DNA from: Streptomyces sp. R41
GTDB taxonomy: Bacteria > Actinomycetota > Actinomycetes > Streptomycetales > Streptomycetaceae
Direction of reading: 5' to 3'
Assembly: GCF_041053055.1 (NCBI RefSeq)
Contig: NZ_CP163443.1
Span: 9,283,001-9,347,000, forward strand
Length of the DNA stretch: 64,000 bases
Numbering within the stretch: position 1 is the first letter of the stretch; the number at the start of each line of letters is the position of its first letter. Under the pieces are notes generated by a model that was not told the DNA's origin, ran no database searches, and was given only the letters and a program-made list of their open reading frames with translations. Positions 21,339 through 30,834 of this stretch are shown here, piece after piece. The position numbers and the translations under genes are program-made.

Positions 21339-22424
21339 CTACGTGCGTGACGTGGCGTCGCGCTGTTGGGGGATGCCCGGTTCCAGGAGCCCCGCGCCAC
21401 CCTGCTGCAGCGCCACCGTCCGCGCGGGCGACGGAATCCGGATGCTCTCCTCCCGGTAGCGCTTGTGCAGGCGCTTGATGAACTCGTGCTTGATCCGGTA
21501 CTGGTCGCTGAACTCGCCCACGCCGAGGATCACGGTGAAGCCGATGCGGGAGTCGCCGAAGGTGTGGAAGCGAACGGCGGGCTCGTGGTCCGGGACGGCG
21601 CCGGTGATCTCGGTCATCACCTCGGTGACGACCTCGTTGGTCACGCGCTCGACATGCTCAAGGTCGCTGTCGTAGCCGACGCCGACCTGGACGGTGAGCG
21701 TCATCTGCTGCTCGGGCCGGGTGAAGTTGGTCATGTTGGTGCCCGAGAGCTGGGCGTTGGGAATGATGACCAGGTTGTTGGAGAGCTGACGGACCGTGGT
21801 GTTGCGCCAGTTGATGTCGACGACATAGCCCTCCTCACCGCTGCTGAGACGGATGTAGTCGCCGGGCTGGATCGTCTTCGACGCGAGGATGTGCACGCCC
21901 GCGAAGAGGTTGGCGAGGGTGTCCTGAAGAGCGAGGGCCACCGCCAGACCGCCCACACCCAAGGCCGTGAGCAGCGGGGCTATCGAGATGCCCAGCGTCT
22001 GCAGCACGACGAGGAAGCCGATCGCCATCACCACGACGCGGGTGATGTTGACGAAGATGGTGGCCGACCCGGCGACCCCCGACCGGGACTGGGTCACCGA
22101 CCGGACCAGGCCGGTGATGACCCGGGCCGCGGTGATGGTCGAGACCAGGATCAGCAGGACGGTCAGCGACCGGTTGACATTGCGCCCCACCGGCGCCGTC
22201 AGCGGCAGTACCGCGGCCGCCGCCGCGATCCCGCCCGCGATCGCCGCCCAGGGCACCAGCGCGCGCAGCGCGTCCACGATGACGTCGTCGCCGCTCCACC
22301 GGGTGCGCGACGCGTGCTTGCCCAGCCAGCGCAGCAGCATGCGCAGCAGGAACGCCGCCAGCAGGCCCGCGACGACGGCGATTCCGGCGACCATCAGGTC
22401 GTCCAGGGTGAGGGAGCGTTTCAT
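21339..22424 (-). CDS. Mechanosensitive ion channel, MscS family
   Basis: 361 residues from ATG 22424, which follows AAGGAGGTCACCA; the longer frame to 22490 is rejected because this ribosome site is near ideal. The N-terminal membrane segments (DDLMVAGIAVVAGLLAAFLL and others) are followed by the pore-lining helix region (LLTALGVGGLAVALALQD) and the cytoplasmic beta domain (IQPGDYIRLSSGEEGYVVDI). It releases solutes on hypo-osmotic shock. It is divergent from the glycerol-kinase-like gene, with 266 bp between them. Confidence 0.93.
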   Translation of the reverse strand: MKRSLTLDDLMVAGIAVVAGLLAAFLLRMLLRWLGKHASRTRWSGDDVIVDALRALVPWAAIAGGIAAAAAVLPLTAPVGRNVNRSLTVLLILVSTITAARVITGLVRSVTQSRSGVAGSATIFVNITRVVVMAIGFLVVLQTLGISIAPLLTALGVGGLAVALALQDTLANLFAGVHILASKTIQPGDYIRLSSGEEGYVVDINWRNTTVRQLSNNLVIIPNAQLSGTNMTNFTRPEQQMTLTVQVGVGYDSDLEHVERVTNEVVTEVMTEITGAVPDHEPAVRFHTFGDSRIGFTVILGVGEFSDQYRIKHEFIKRLHKRYREESIRIPSPARTVALQQGGAGLLEPGIPQQRDATSRT

Positions 22425-22690
22425 TGGTGACCTCCTTCGTGACCGGGGAGAAGGCCCGAGGGCCGGATGTGCTGTGTCGTCACTTGCCACCTGCTCGAAT
22501 CCGGGAATGCACGATCACGCCCGGACGGGTGTTCGTCGTCCTGGGGCGACCGCTCATCCTGCCGCATTCGTGTGCACGTCCGTCACCAGGCCTGCGCGGA
22601 CCCGCCATTGAGACCGGTCCGCGAAGGCCGCCATTGACGGCCGGGTACGCCCTGAAGCAGGCTGGCACGCGGTGATCACAGGGGAGTGCC

Positions 22691-24129
22691 ATGACGGGTT
22701 CGGTGCTCGCGATCGACCAGGGGACGTCCGGGACCAAGGCCCTGGTGATCTGTCCCGATCGGGGTGTGATCGGTTCCGCCCACGCTCCCGTACGCCCCCG
22801 CCATCTGCCGGGCGGACTGGTCGAGGTCGATCCGGTCGAGTTGTACGAGTCCGTCCTCGCCGCCGGGCGCCGTGCGCTCGCGGAGGCGGGGGAGCCCGTC
22901 GCGGCCGTCGGAGTCGCCAACCAGGGCGAGACGGTCCTCGCCTGGGACCGGTCGACGGGCGAGCCGCTGACCGACGCGCTCGTGTGGCAGGACCGGCGGG
23001 CGGAGAGCGTGTGCGCCGAACTCGCCCCGTACGCCGAGGAGTTGCGCCACCTCACCGGCCTGCCCCTTGACCCCTACTTCGCCGCACCCAAGATGGCCTG
23101 GATACGCCGCCATCTCACCCGGGACGGAGTCGTCACGACCTCCGACGCCTGGCTCGTGCACCGACTCACCGGCGCATACGTCACCGACACCGCCACGGCG
23201 GGGCGTACCCAACTTCTCGACCTGGAACGGGTGGAGTGGTCGCCCAGAGCGCTCGACGTCTTCGGGCTCTCAGGCGAGCGATTGCCGGAGGTCGTCGACC
23301 CGGACAGCCGCATCGGCAGCACCTCCGTCTTCGGGCCGGAGCTTCCCGTCACCGGTCTGCTCGTCGACCAGCAGGCCGCGCTCCTCGCCCAGCGGGTGAC
23401 CGAGCCCGGAACGGCCAAGTGCACCTACGGAACAGGGGCGTTCCTCCTCGCGCAGACCGGAGCGACACCCCGGCGCGGGGACTCGGGTCTGGTGAGCTGT
23501 GTCGCCTGGCGGCTCGGCGGGCGGACCAGTTACTGCCTCGACGGCCAGGTGTACACGGCGGCGTCCGCCGTCCGCTGGCTCACCGACCTCGGCGTCATCT
23601 CCGGCGCGCGGACCTCGACCCGGTCGGCGGCGCCGTACCGGACAGCGGCGGTGTCACCTTCGTCCCGGCCCTCGCCGGGCTCGCCGCACCCTGGTGGCGA
23701 GGAGATCTGCGGGGCTCGCTCACCGGGCTCGGCCTCGACACCACGCCCGGGCATCTGGTGCGCGCCCTGTGCGAGGGCATCGCCGCCCAGGTCGTCGCAC
23801 TCGCCGACGCGGCCGCCGCCGACCTCGGCGCACCGCTCACCGCGCTGCGCGTCGACGGCGGTCTGACACGCTCGGCGCTGCTCATGCAGACCCAGGCCGA
23901 CCTCCTCCAACTCCCCGTCGAAGTCTCGGCGTTACCGGACGCCACCGCCCTCGGCGTAGGTGCCGTGGCCCGGCTGGGCCTCGACCCGGCGCTGAGAGTC
24001 GACGAGGCACTCCCCGACCGGAAACCCTCCGCCGTGTACGCGCCGCGCATCAGCCGCGACGAGGCCACCGAACGCCTCGCCGCCTTCCGCTCGGCCGTCG
24101 CCGCCCTGCTCGACCGGGCACCCGCATGA
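22691..24129 (+). pseudogene. FGGY-family glycerol-kinase-like gene with a single frameshift
   Basis: Frame one from ATG 22691 gives LAIDQGTSGTKALVI, then NQGETVLAWDRSTGEPLTDA and CTYGTGAFLLAQTG: the N-terminal FGGY domain and ATP site of glycerol kinase. At about 23608, in CCGGCGCGCGG, the match moves to the next frame (GGVTFVPALAGLAAPWWRGD, then VDGGLTRSALLMQTQADLL) and ends at TGA 24127-24129. One missing base restores a 479-residue protein. The 3' end overlaps the next gene as ATGA, so the original reading was to this stop. It is either a real disruption or an error in a GC run. Confidence 0.88.
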
Positions 24130-25514
24130 CGGTCACGGCGCACGGCGCGCTGCCGGACCTGACGTACGACGTCGTGATCGTCGGTGCGGGTGTCGTCGGC
24201 TGCGCCATCGCCCGCGAACTCGCCCGCCACCGGCGGCTGCGCATCGCGCTCGTCGAGGCGCAGGACGACGTCGGGCAGGGCACGTCGAAGGCCAACACGG
24301 CCATCCTGCACACGGGTTTCGACGCCGTCCCCGGCTCGCTGGAAGCCCGTCTTGTGCGAGAGGGCTCTCGCCGACTCGCCCTGTATGCGGCCGAGTCGGG
24401 GATTCCCGTCGAACCCGTGGGTGCCCTGCTCGTCGCCTGGGACCGTGAACAGCTCGCCGTACTACCGGAGTTGGCGGCCAAGGCGGAGAAGAACGACTAC
24501 CGGCAGGCTCGCGTCCTCGGACCCGACGAGGTGTACGCACGCGAACCGCACCTGGGGCCCGGAGCGCTCGGCGCGCTCCACATCCCCGGCGAGAGCATCA
24601 TCTGCCCGTGGACCACGACGCTCGCGTACGCCACCCAGGCGGTACGCCATGGGGTCGACCTGCACCTCGACTGCCGTGTGGAGAGGGCCGACGACGGGGT
24701 GTTGCGCACGAGTCGTGGGACTCTCCGTACGCGCCACCTCGTCAATGCCGCGGGCCTGTACTCCGACGAACTCGACCGGCGGCTCGGCCACCACGACTTC
24801 ACCGTCATCCCGCGTCGGGGCCAGCTCCTCGTCTTCGACAAGTTCGCCCGCGCACTGGTCCGGCACATCCTGCTGCCCGTCCCGACGGCGCTCGGCAAGG
24901 GCGTACTGGTGGCACCCACGGTGTACGGAAACGTGCTGCTCGGACCCACGGCCGAAGAGGTGGACGACAAGACGGCCACCGGATCGACCGAGGAAGGCCT
25001 CGCCCTGCTGCGCGACAGGGGGCGCCGGATCCTGCCCGAACTGCTCGACGAGGAGGTCACCGCTGTCTACGCCGGGCTCCGCGCCGCCACCGAGTACGAC
25101 GACTACCGGATCCGCGTCCACTCCGACCAGGCGTACGTCACCGTCGGCGGCATCCGCTCCACCGGCCTGACCGCGTCCATGGCCATCGCCTCGCACGTCA
25201 CCGGGCTCCTCGCCGCCTGCGGCCTCGACCTCGGCGAGGCCGACGATCTGGAACCCGTCCGCTTGCCCAACCTCGGCGAGGCCTTCCCGCGCCCCTACCA
25301 GCGCCCCGAACTCATCGCCGCCGACCCGGAGTACGGCACCCTCGTCTGCCACTGCGAGCGTGTCTCGCGCGGCGAGATCCGCGACGCCCTCGCCAGTACG
25401 ATCCCGCCGCACGGCCTGGAGGGACTGCGGCGCCGGACCCGTGCGCGGGGCGGGCGCTGCCAGGGTTTCTACTGCGGCGCCGCGGTACGGGAGCTCTTCG
25501 AGGGGCGGTCATGA
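24126..25514 (+). CDS. FAD oxidoreductase with C-terminal BFD-like [2Fe-2S] domain (GlpA-like)
   Basis: 462 residues. The N-terminal dinucleotide motif is VVIVGAGVVGCAIARELARH. A DAO-like fold follows (GLYSDELDRRLGHHDFTVIP, YAGLRAATEYDDYRI). The C-terminal 60 residues hold a BFD-type cluster site: CHCERVSRGEI and GGRCQGFYC. This is the architecture of GlpA-like glycerol-3-phosphate or 2-hydroxyacid dehydrogenases that pass electrons to a partner flavoprotein. It overlaps the kinase gene upstream and the partner gene downstream by ATGA, so the three form one unit. Confidence 0.9.
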   Translation: MTVTAHGALPDLTYDVVIVGAGVVGCAIARELARHRRLRIALVEAQDDVGQGTSKANTAILHTGFDAVPGSLEARLVREGSRRLALYAAESGIPVEPVGALLVAWDREQLAVLPELAAKAEKNDYRQARVLGPDEVYAREPHLGPGALGALHIPGESIICPWTTTLAYATQAVRHGVDLHLDCRVERADDGVLRTSRGTLRTRHLVNAAGLYSDELDRRLGHHDFTVIPRRGQLLVFDKFARALVRHILLPVPTALGKGVLVAPTVYGNVLLGPTAEEVDDKTATGSTEEGLALLRDRGRRILPELLDEEVTAVYAGLRAATEYDDYRIRVHSDQAYVTVGGIRSTGLTASMAIASHVTGLLAACGLDLGEADDLEPVRLPNLGEAFPRPYQRPELIAADPEYGTLVCHCERVSRGEIRDALASTIPPHGLEGLRRRTRARGGRCQGFYCGAAVRELFEGRS

Positions 25515-26710
25515 GACAGCGACATGTGGACGTCCTGGTCGTCGGCGCCGGGCCCGCCGGTCTCGCCCTCGCCGCCCGGCTCGCGGCCGGGGGAGTGGGC
25601 CGCGTCGAGGTGCTGGAGCGCGAACAGGAAGCCGGCGGGGTGCCTCGTCACTGCCGTCGCCGCGGGTTCGACGGGCCCGGCTTCGCGCGGCGGTACGCCG
25701 AGGCCGGGGTCCGGGCCGGGGCCACCGTCCGCACCGGGGTCACCGCCCTCGGCTGGTCCGGAGCGCTGGCGGTGGACACCGTTGGCCCGGCAGGGCCGGA
25801 GACGATCGACCCCACGGCCGTCGTCCTCGCCACGGGTGCCCGCGAGCGGCCAGGCAGCGCACGGCTCGTGGCCGGGACCCGACCCGCCGGGGTGTTCACC
25901 ACGGGAGAACTCCAGCAGGCCGTGCACCTCTACGGGCAGGACATCGGCGGCCGCGCGGTCGTCGTCGGCGCCGAAGCCCTCAGTTACGCCGCCGTGGACA
26001 CGTTGCTGGGTGCCGGAGTCGACGTCGTCGCGATGGTGACCGACCTGGCGCGGCACCAGGGTGACCGGCTGACGGCGGTCAACTCCCGCCTGGGGCAACG
26101 GATTCCGCTCCTCACGCAAGCGACCGTCACCGAACTCCGGGGGCGCGGACGCCTGAGCGGAGTCGCCCTGCGCCACCGCGACGGCCGGACCACGACTCTT
26201 GCCTGCGACACCGTCGTGTTCACCGGTGACTTCGTTCCGGACCACGAACTCGCCCGGCGCGGCGGCCTCGACCTCGACACGGGAACACGCGGACCCGCGG
26301 TCGACGGCGCTTTCCGCACGTCACGCGAGGGCGTGTTCGCCGTCGGCAACGTGCTGCACGCCGTGGAGAGCGCCGGCGCCGTGGCCCGCGAGGGGGTACG
26401 GGCGGCGCGGCACGTACGGGATCACCTGGCCGGGGCGCCCTGGTCCCCGACGGTTCCGCTCCTCGTGGCCCCGCCCCTGCGCTGGGTCGCCCCGAACCGG
26501 CTCGCGCCCGCGATGACGTACGCCCCCTTCGTGCTGCGCACAGCGGAGTTCCTCGCCCGGCCGGTCCTGACCGTCACGCAGGACGACCGGGTTCTGCACC
26601 GACAACGCCTCCTCACCACTGCCGTACCGAATCGATCCCTGTGTCTCGACGGACGCTGGGTTGGTTCCGTCGATCCCGCCGGAGGCCCCGTCCGGCTCAC
26701 AGCTCGCTGA
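25511..26710 (+). CDS. NAD(P)/FAD-dependent oxidoreductase, partner subunit
   Basis: 399 residues. The first Rossmann motif is VLVVGAGPAGLALAARLAAG and the second GRAVVVGAEALSYAA. The phrase VLATGARERPGSARLVAGTR is typical of HcnB/OoxA and GlpB-like partner subunits. The final ~90 residues after VGNVLHAVESAGAVAREG form a small C-terminal domain of unknown role. With the preceding gene it likely forms a two-subunit dehydrogenase feeding electrons to the respiratory chain. Its 3' end overlaps the convergent crotonase gene by 14 bp. Confidence 0.88.
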   Translation: MRQRHVDVLVVGAGPAGLALAARLAAGGVGRVEVLEREQEAGGVPRHCRRRGFDGPGFARRYAEAGVRAGATVRTGVTALGWSGALAVDTVGPAGPETIDPTAVVLATGARERPGSARLVAGTRPAGVFTTGELQQAVHLYGQDIGGRAVVVGAEALSYAAVDTLLGAGVDVVAMVTDLARHQGDRLTAVNSRLGQRIPLLTQATVTELRGRGRLSGVALRHRDGRTTTLACDTVVFTGDFVPDHELARRGGLDLDTGTRGPAVDGAFRTSREGVFAVGNVLHAVESAGAVAREGVRAARHVRDHLAGAPWSPTVPLLVAPPLRWVAPNRLAPAMTYAPFVLRTAEFLARPVLTVTQDDRVLHRQRLLTTAVPNRSLCLDGRWVGSVDPAGGPVRLTAR

Positions 26711-27461
26711 ACGAACCGTGCCGGCCGGCTCCCGAGGCGAAACGGGCGGCGCCTTCCAGGCTCTCGGCCAGCACGTCCATGCCGTAACGGAGTTCGGTGC
26801 GCATGGCCACCTTCTCGACCAGGCCCTCCTGGTCGAGGACGGAGGCACGGTCGCTGCGCAGGCAGGACTGCGGGAACTCGGCGATCTCGGCGGCCAGTCG
26901 TTCCGCCTCCGCGCGGGCGCGGCCGGTCGGGACGAGGCGGTTGGCGAGCCCCATCTCGTACGCCTCGGGGGCGGGGACCGGGCGGCCGGTGAGGATCATG
27001 TCCATCGCCCGGCTGGTACCGATGAGACGGGGGAGCCGGACCGTGCCGCCGTCGATCAGCGGCACGCCCCAGCGGCGGCAGAACACGCCGAAGACGGCGT
27101 CCTCCTCGGCGACCCGCAGATCGCACCAGAGGGCCAGTTCCAGGCCGCCGGCCACGGCGTGCCCCGCGACGGCCGCGATGACCGGCTTGGTCAGACGCAG
27201 CCGGGTGGGGCCCATCGGTCCGTCGCCGTCCTCGGTGACCTGGTTGCCGCGTTCGGTGCCGATCGCCTTGAGGTCCGCGCCCGCGCAGAACGTGCCGCCC
27301 TCGCCCCAGAGGACCGCGACCCGCGCGGCATCGTCCGCCTCGAACTCCCGGAAGGCGTCGGCGAGTTCGGCTGCCGTCGGCCCGTCCACCGCGTTGCGGG
27401 CCTCGGGGCGGGAGAGGACGACCGTGGTGACGTAACCCTGGCGTTCGATCCGGACCGGCAT
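26697..27461 (-). CDS. Enoyl-CoA hydratase/isomerase (crotonase) family protein
   Basis: 254 residues from ATG 27461; an upstream ATG at 27527 adds an unlikely leader. Crotonase features are VVLSRPEARNAVDGP, the oxyanion loop GGTFCAGADLKAIG, and AAVAGHAVAGGLELALWCDL with Glu at the usual catalytic position. RRWGVPLIDGGTVRLPRLIG has Asp instead of the second Glu. It most likely hydrates or isomerises an enoyl-CoA. It is monocistronic, with its stop codon inside the end of the convergent flavoprotein gene. Confidence 0.9.
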   Translation of the reverse strand: MPVRIERQGYVTTVVLSRPEARNAVDGPTAAELADAFREFEADDAARVAVLWGEGGTFCAGADLKAIGTERGNQVTEDGDGPMGPTRLRLTKPVIAAVAGHAVAGGLELALWCDLRVAEEDAVFGVFCRRWGVPLIDGGTVRLPRLIGTSRAMDMILTGRPVPAPEAYEMGLANRLVPTGRARAEAERLAAEIAEFPQSCLRSDRASVLDQEGLVEKVAMRTELRYGMDVLAESLEGAARFASGAGRHGSFSEL

Positions 27462-27686
27462 CGTGGTGTCCCTTCTCCGACGGTGTAGGGCGAGGTTACC
27501 CCTCGGTATCGCAACCGCCGGTGGCATGGACGGCCGATGCCGGGAACGGGTCGTCGTACACCGTCTTCGTGGACAGCTCGTCCTCGGTCAGCAGGCAGCG
27601 CGAGACGGGAGCTCTCAAGCGAGAGGTCGGTTCGGGACGCGGCGGCCAGGGTCGCCCGGGTGCGCCGCGCACACCCGGAGTGCGTC

Positions 27687-28718
27687 TCAGATCACCTTCC
27701 AGCGGACCAGCGCCCCGAGCGTCAGGGCCCCCGGCAGCAGCGGCACCCACACCGTGATGATCCGGTACGCCAGCACCACCGCCGTCGCCACGGCCACCGG
27801 GCCGCCCGCCGCGACCAGTGCGACGACCAGCGCGGCCTCCACCGAGCCGATTCCGCCCGGCGTCGGTACCAGCGCGACGGCGACCGTCGCCGCCAGATAC
27901 GCGACCGCCATGTGCACCGGCGGTACCGGTAGCCCCAACGCCAGCCCCACCGCGGCCAGACCGGTCGCCTGGAGCAGCGGGAAGGCGAGCGATCCGCCCC
28001 ACAGGGCGAGCGCGCGGGACGGACGGGAGTGCACCGAGCGCGCCTCGCCGAGCGCGGTGCGCAGGAAGGAGAGGACGGCCGTACGGAGCCGTCGTACGAG
28101 AAGAAGGGTCGCCACGACGACGCACAGCACCAGGCCGACGCCGAGCAGCAGGGGGCCGATCGCCCCGTCCGGAAGGAGGCTGCCGATCCGCAGCGCCCCC
28201 GGGAACGCGATCAGCAGCCCCAGCAGCAGGCTCAGCCGGGCGATCGACTCAGCCAGCATGTAGAGCGCGAGCGCGGCCGACGAGCGGGCGAGCGGCACGC
28301 CGCACACCGTCATGAAGCGCAGATTGACCGCGCCGGCACCCAAGCCGGTCGGCAGCAGATGGTTGGCCGCGCCCGCCGCGAACTGGGTGGCGAGCAGCCG
28401 GCGCGCCGGCAGCCGCTCGATGACCGCGCCCTGACGGGTGAAGGCCGCCGCGACCCAGGTCAGGCAGGTCGTCGCGGCCGCGGCCGCGAGCCAGGGCCAC
28501 TCGGCCGACTCCAGGTGACCGAAGCCCTCCACGAGCACGGAGCGGTGGCGTACCGCGACCACCAGCACAAGGGCGAGCGGGAGCAGGCACAGGACCGGCC
28601 GGACGGCAGCCCGGAGGGGGAAGCGTCGGGGGAGTCCCTTGGGAAGTTCTTGGGGGAGTCCCTTGGGCAGGCCTGGGGGGAGTCGTACCACTGTCACATC
28701 GGGAGAGGGTTTCCACAC
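27687..28718 (-). CDS. UPF0104/lysylphosphatidylglycerol-synthase-like membrane protein
   Basis: About 343 residues; the start is uncertain (GTG at 28718 or 28697, neither with a clear ribosome site). The N-terminus has an odd PGLPKGLPQELPKGLP repeat, followed by eight or so hydrophobic segments. Family blocks include AAGAANHLLPTGLGAGAVNL and LVPTPGGIGSVEAALVVAL, matching the flippase-like domain of MprF and its stand-alone relatives. No synthase domain is attached. It may move lipids or lipid-linked precursors in the membrane. It is divergent from the ABC exporter. Confidence 0.82.
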   Translation of the reverse strand: MWKPSPDVTVVRLPPGLPKGLPQELPKGLPRRFPLRAAVRPVLCLLPLALVLVVAVRHRSVLVEGFGHLESAEWPWLAAAAATTCLTWVAAAFTRQGAVIERLPARRLLATQFAAGAANHLLPTGLGAGAVNLRFMTVCGVPLARSSAALALYMLAESIARLSLLLGLLIAFPGALRIGSLLPDGAIGPLLLGVGLVLCVVVATLLLVRRLRTAVLSFLRTALGEARSVHSRPSRALALWGGSLAFPLLQATGLAAVGLALGLPVPPVHMAVAYLAATVAVALVPTPGGIGSVEAALVVALVAAGGPVAVATAVVLAYRIITVWVPLLPGALTLGALVRWKVI

Positions 28719-28794
28719 CGCACCAACGTGGGGTTGCGGGCGCGGAGACGGCGGCTGACACGCCGGGCAAGGTGAGGGAGGTGTCGCCCGATGG

Positions 28795-28825
28795 TTGACC
28801 CCAACTTTGCTTGAGGTCCTAGTGT
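28795..28825 (+). promoter_or_regulatory. SoxR-like operator in a 19-bp-spacer promoter
   Basis: The -35 box TTGACC (28795-28800) and the -10 box TAGTGT (28820-28825) are separated by 19 bp, the long spacing used by MerR-family activators. Between them lies CCCCAACTTTGCTTGAGG (28799-28816), which matches the E. coli SoxR box (CCTCAAGTTAACTTGAGG) at 14 of 18 positions. Confidence 0.65.
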
Positions 28826-28832
28826 CTCTTGC

Positions 28833-30761
28833 ATGAGCATGGAGACCACAGCCTGGACACAGCTGCACAGCGTCATGAACGCGCAGCAGGAGCGCCGACC
28901 CTTCGCCCGCGCGACGCTGCGCCGCATCGCCGCCTTCGCCCGCCCGCACCGCCGCCGCATCGGGCAGTTCGTGGTGCTCAGCGTGGTGACCGCGCTGCTG
29001 GCCGTCGCGACGCCGGTGCTCGCGGGGCGCGTCGTGGACGCGATCGTGTCCGGCGGCGACGAGAGCACCGTCATCCGCCTTGCCGTGCTCATCGCCGTCA
29101 TCGCGCTCGCCGAGGCGGCGCTCGGGATTCTCGGCCGCTGGCTTTCGTCGACGCTCGGCGAGGGACTCATCCTCGATCTGCGGACGGCTGTGTTCGATCA
29201 TGTGCAGCGCATGCCGGTCGCGTTCTTCACACGTACACGTACGGGCGCGCTCGTCAGTCGACTCAACAACGACGTCATCGGCGCCCAACGCGCCTTCAGC
29301 AACACATTGTCCGGCGTCGTCAGCAACGTGGTGACGCTGCTGCTCACCCTTGCCGTGATGCTCACCCTGTCCTGGCAGATCACGCTGCTCGCGCTGGTGC
29401 TGCTGCCGGTGTTCGTGATCCCCGCGCGGCGGATGGGCAGCCGGATGGCCAAGCTCCAGCGGGAGGCGGCCGACCTCAACGCCTCGATGGGCACCCGGAT
29501 GACCGAGCGCTTCTCGGCGCCCGGTGCCACCTTGGTGAAGCTCTTCGGGCGGCCCGAGGACGAGTCCGACGAGTTCGCGGCGCGCGCCCGGCGGGTGCGG
29601 GACATCGGGGTCCGTACGGCGATGGCGCAGTCGGCGTTCATCACGGCCCTGACGCTGGTGTCGGCCCTGGCGCTCGCCCTCGTGTACGGGCTCGGCGGCT
29701 GGTTCGCGCTGCGCGGCACCCTGGAGCCGGGCGCCGTCGTCTCCCTGGCGCTACTGCTCACCCGCCTGTACGCGCCGCTCACCTCGCTCGCCGGGGCGCG
29801 CGTCGAGGTCATGAGCGCCCTAGTGAGCTTCGAGCGCGTCTTCGAGGTGCTGGACCTGAAGCCGCTCATCGAGGAGAAACCGGACGCGAGGAAGGTGCCG
29901 GAGGGACCGGCGGCCGTCGAGTTCGAGGACGTCCGCTTCGCCTATCCCTCCGCCGACAAGGTCTCCTTGGCCTCCCTGGAGGAGGTCGCCGCCCTGGACA
30001 CCCGCGGTGGCGCGGAGGTCCTGCGCGGCGTCTCCTTCCGCGCCGAACCCGGCCAGACCGTCGCACTCGTCGGCTCCTCCGGCGCCGGCAAGTCGACCAT
30101 CGCGCAGCTGCTGCCGCGGCTGTACGACACCGACGAGGGCGCCGTACGCATCGGCGGCGTCGACGTCCGCGAACTGAGCGCCGAGTCGATGCGGGAGACT
30201 CTCGGCATGGTCACCCAGGACGGGCACCTGTTCCACGACTCGGTACGGGCGAACCTGCTCCTCGCCCGCCCGTCCGCGACCGAGGACGACCTGTGGGACG
30301 TACTGCGCCGCTCCCGCCTCGAAGACCTCGTACGCTCCCTGCCCGACGGCCTGGACACCGTGGTCGGCGAGCGCGGCTACCGGCTCTCCGGCGGCGAGCG
30401 CCAGCGCATGACGATCGCCCGGCTGCTGCTCGCCCGCCAGCGCGTCGTCATCCTCGACGAGGCCACCGCCCACCTCGACAACACCTCGGAGGCGGCCGTC
30501 CAGGAGGCGCTCACCGAAGCGCTGGAGGGCCGGACGGCCGTGGTGATCGCGCACCGTCTGTCGACCGTGCGGGCCGCCGACGTGATCCTCGTCGTCGAGG
30601 CGGGGCGGATCGTGGAGCGGGGTACGCACGAGGAGCTGCTGGCGGCCGAGGGGCGGTACGCGGAGCTCTACCGGACACAGTTCAGCAAGCCCGGGACGGG
30701 CGACGCGGCGCACACCGCCGACGTGACGGACATCGCCCCGGCGGGCGAGGCGGTGGCGTGA
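28833..30761 (+). CDS. ABC exporter, fused permease and ATPase
   Basis: 642 residues. Six membrane spans (residues ~40-340) precede the nucleotide-binding domain, with Walker A GSSGAGKST, Q-loop region VTQDGHLFHDS, signature LSGGERQ, Walker B VVILDEAT and switch His IAHRLST. A short extra segment (KVSLASLEEVAALDTRGGAE) lies before the first NBD strand. Such half-transporters dimerise and export drugs or lipids. The ATG falls about 8 bases after the -10 box and lacks a Shine-Dalgarno, so the mRNA is probably leaderless. The SoxR-like box suggests induction by redox-active compounds. Confidence 0.95.
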   Translation: MSMETTAWTQLHSVMNAQQERRPFARATLRRIAAFARPHRRRIGQFVVLSVVTALLAVATPVLAGRVVDAIVSGGDESTVIRLAVLIAVIALAEAALGILGRWLSSTLGEGLILDLRTAVFDHVQRMPVAFFTRTRTGALVSRLNNDVIGAQRAFSNTLSGVVSNVVTLLLTLAVMLTLSWQITLLALVLLPVFVIPARRMGSRMAKLQREAADLNASMGTRMTERFSAPGATLVKLFGRPEDESDEFAARARRVRDIGVRTAMAQSAFITALTLVSALALALVYGLGGWFALRGTLEPGAVVSLALLLTRLYAPLTSLAGARVEVMSALVSFERVFEVLDLKPLIEEKPDARKVPEGPAAVEFEDVRFAYPSADKVSLASLEEVAALDTRGGAEVLRGVSFRAEPGQTVALVGSSGAGKSTIAQLLPRLYDTDEGAVRIGGVDVRELSAESMRETLGMVTQDGHLFHDSVRANLLLARPSATEDDLWDVLRRSRLEDLVRSLPDGLDTVVGERGYRLSGGERQRMTIARLLLARQRVVILDEATAHLDNTSEAAVQEALTEALEGRTAVVIAHRLSTVRAADVILVVEAGRIVERGTHEELLAAEGRYAELYRTQFSKPGTGDAAHTADVTDIAPAGEAVA

Positions 30762-30834
30762 CAGCGGGGGACGTTCGTCCGTAGGCGGCTGGGGAGGGTT
30801 CCGCCGGGCGGCGGCCGCCCGGCGGCCCTCTCGT

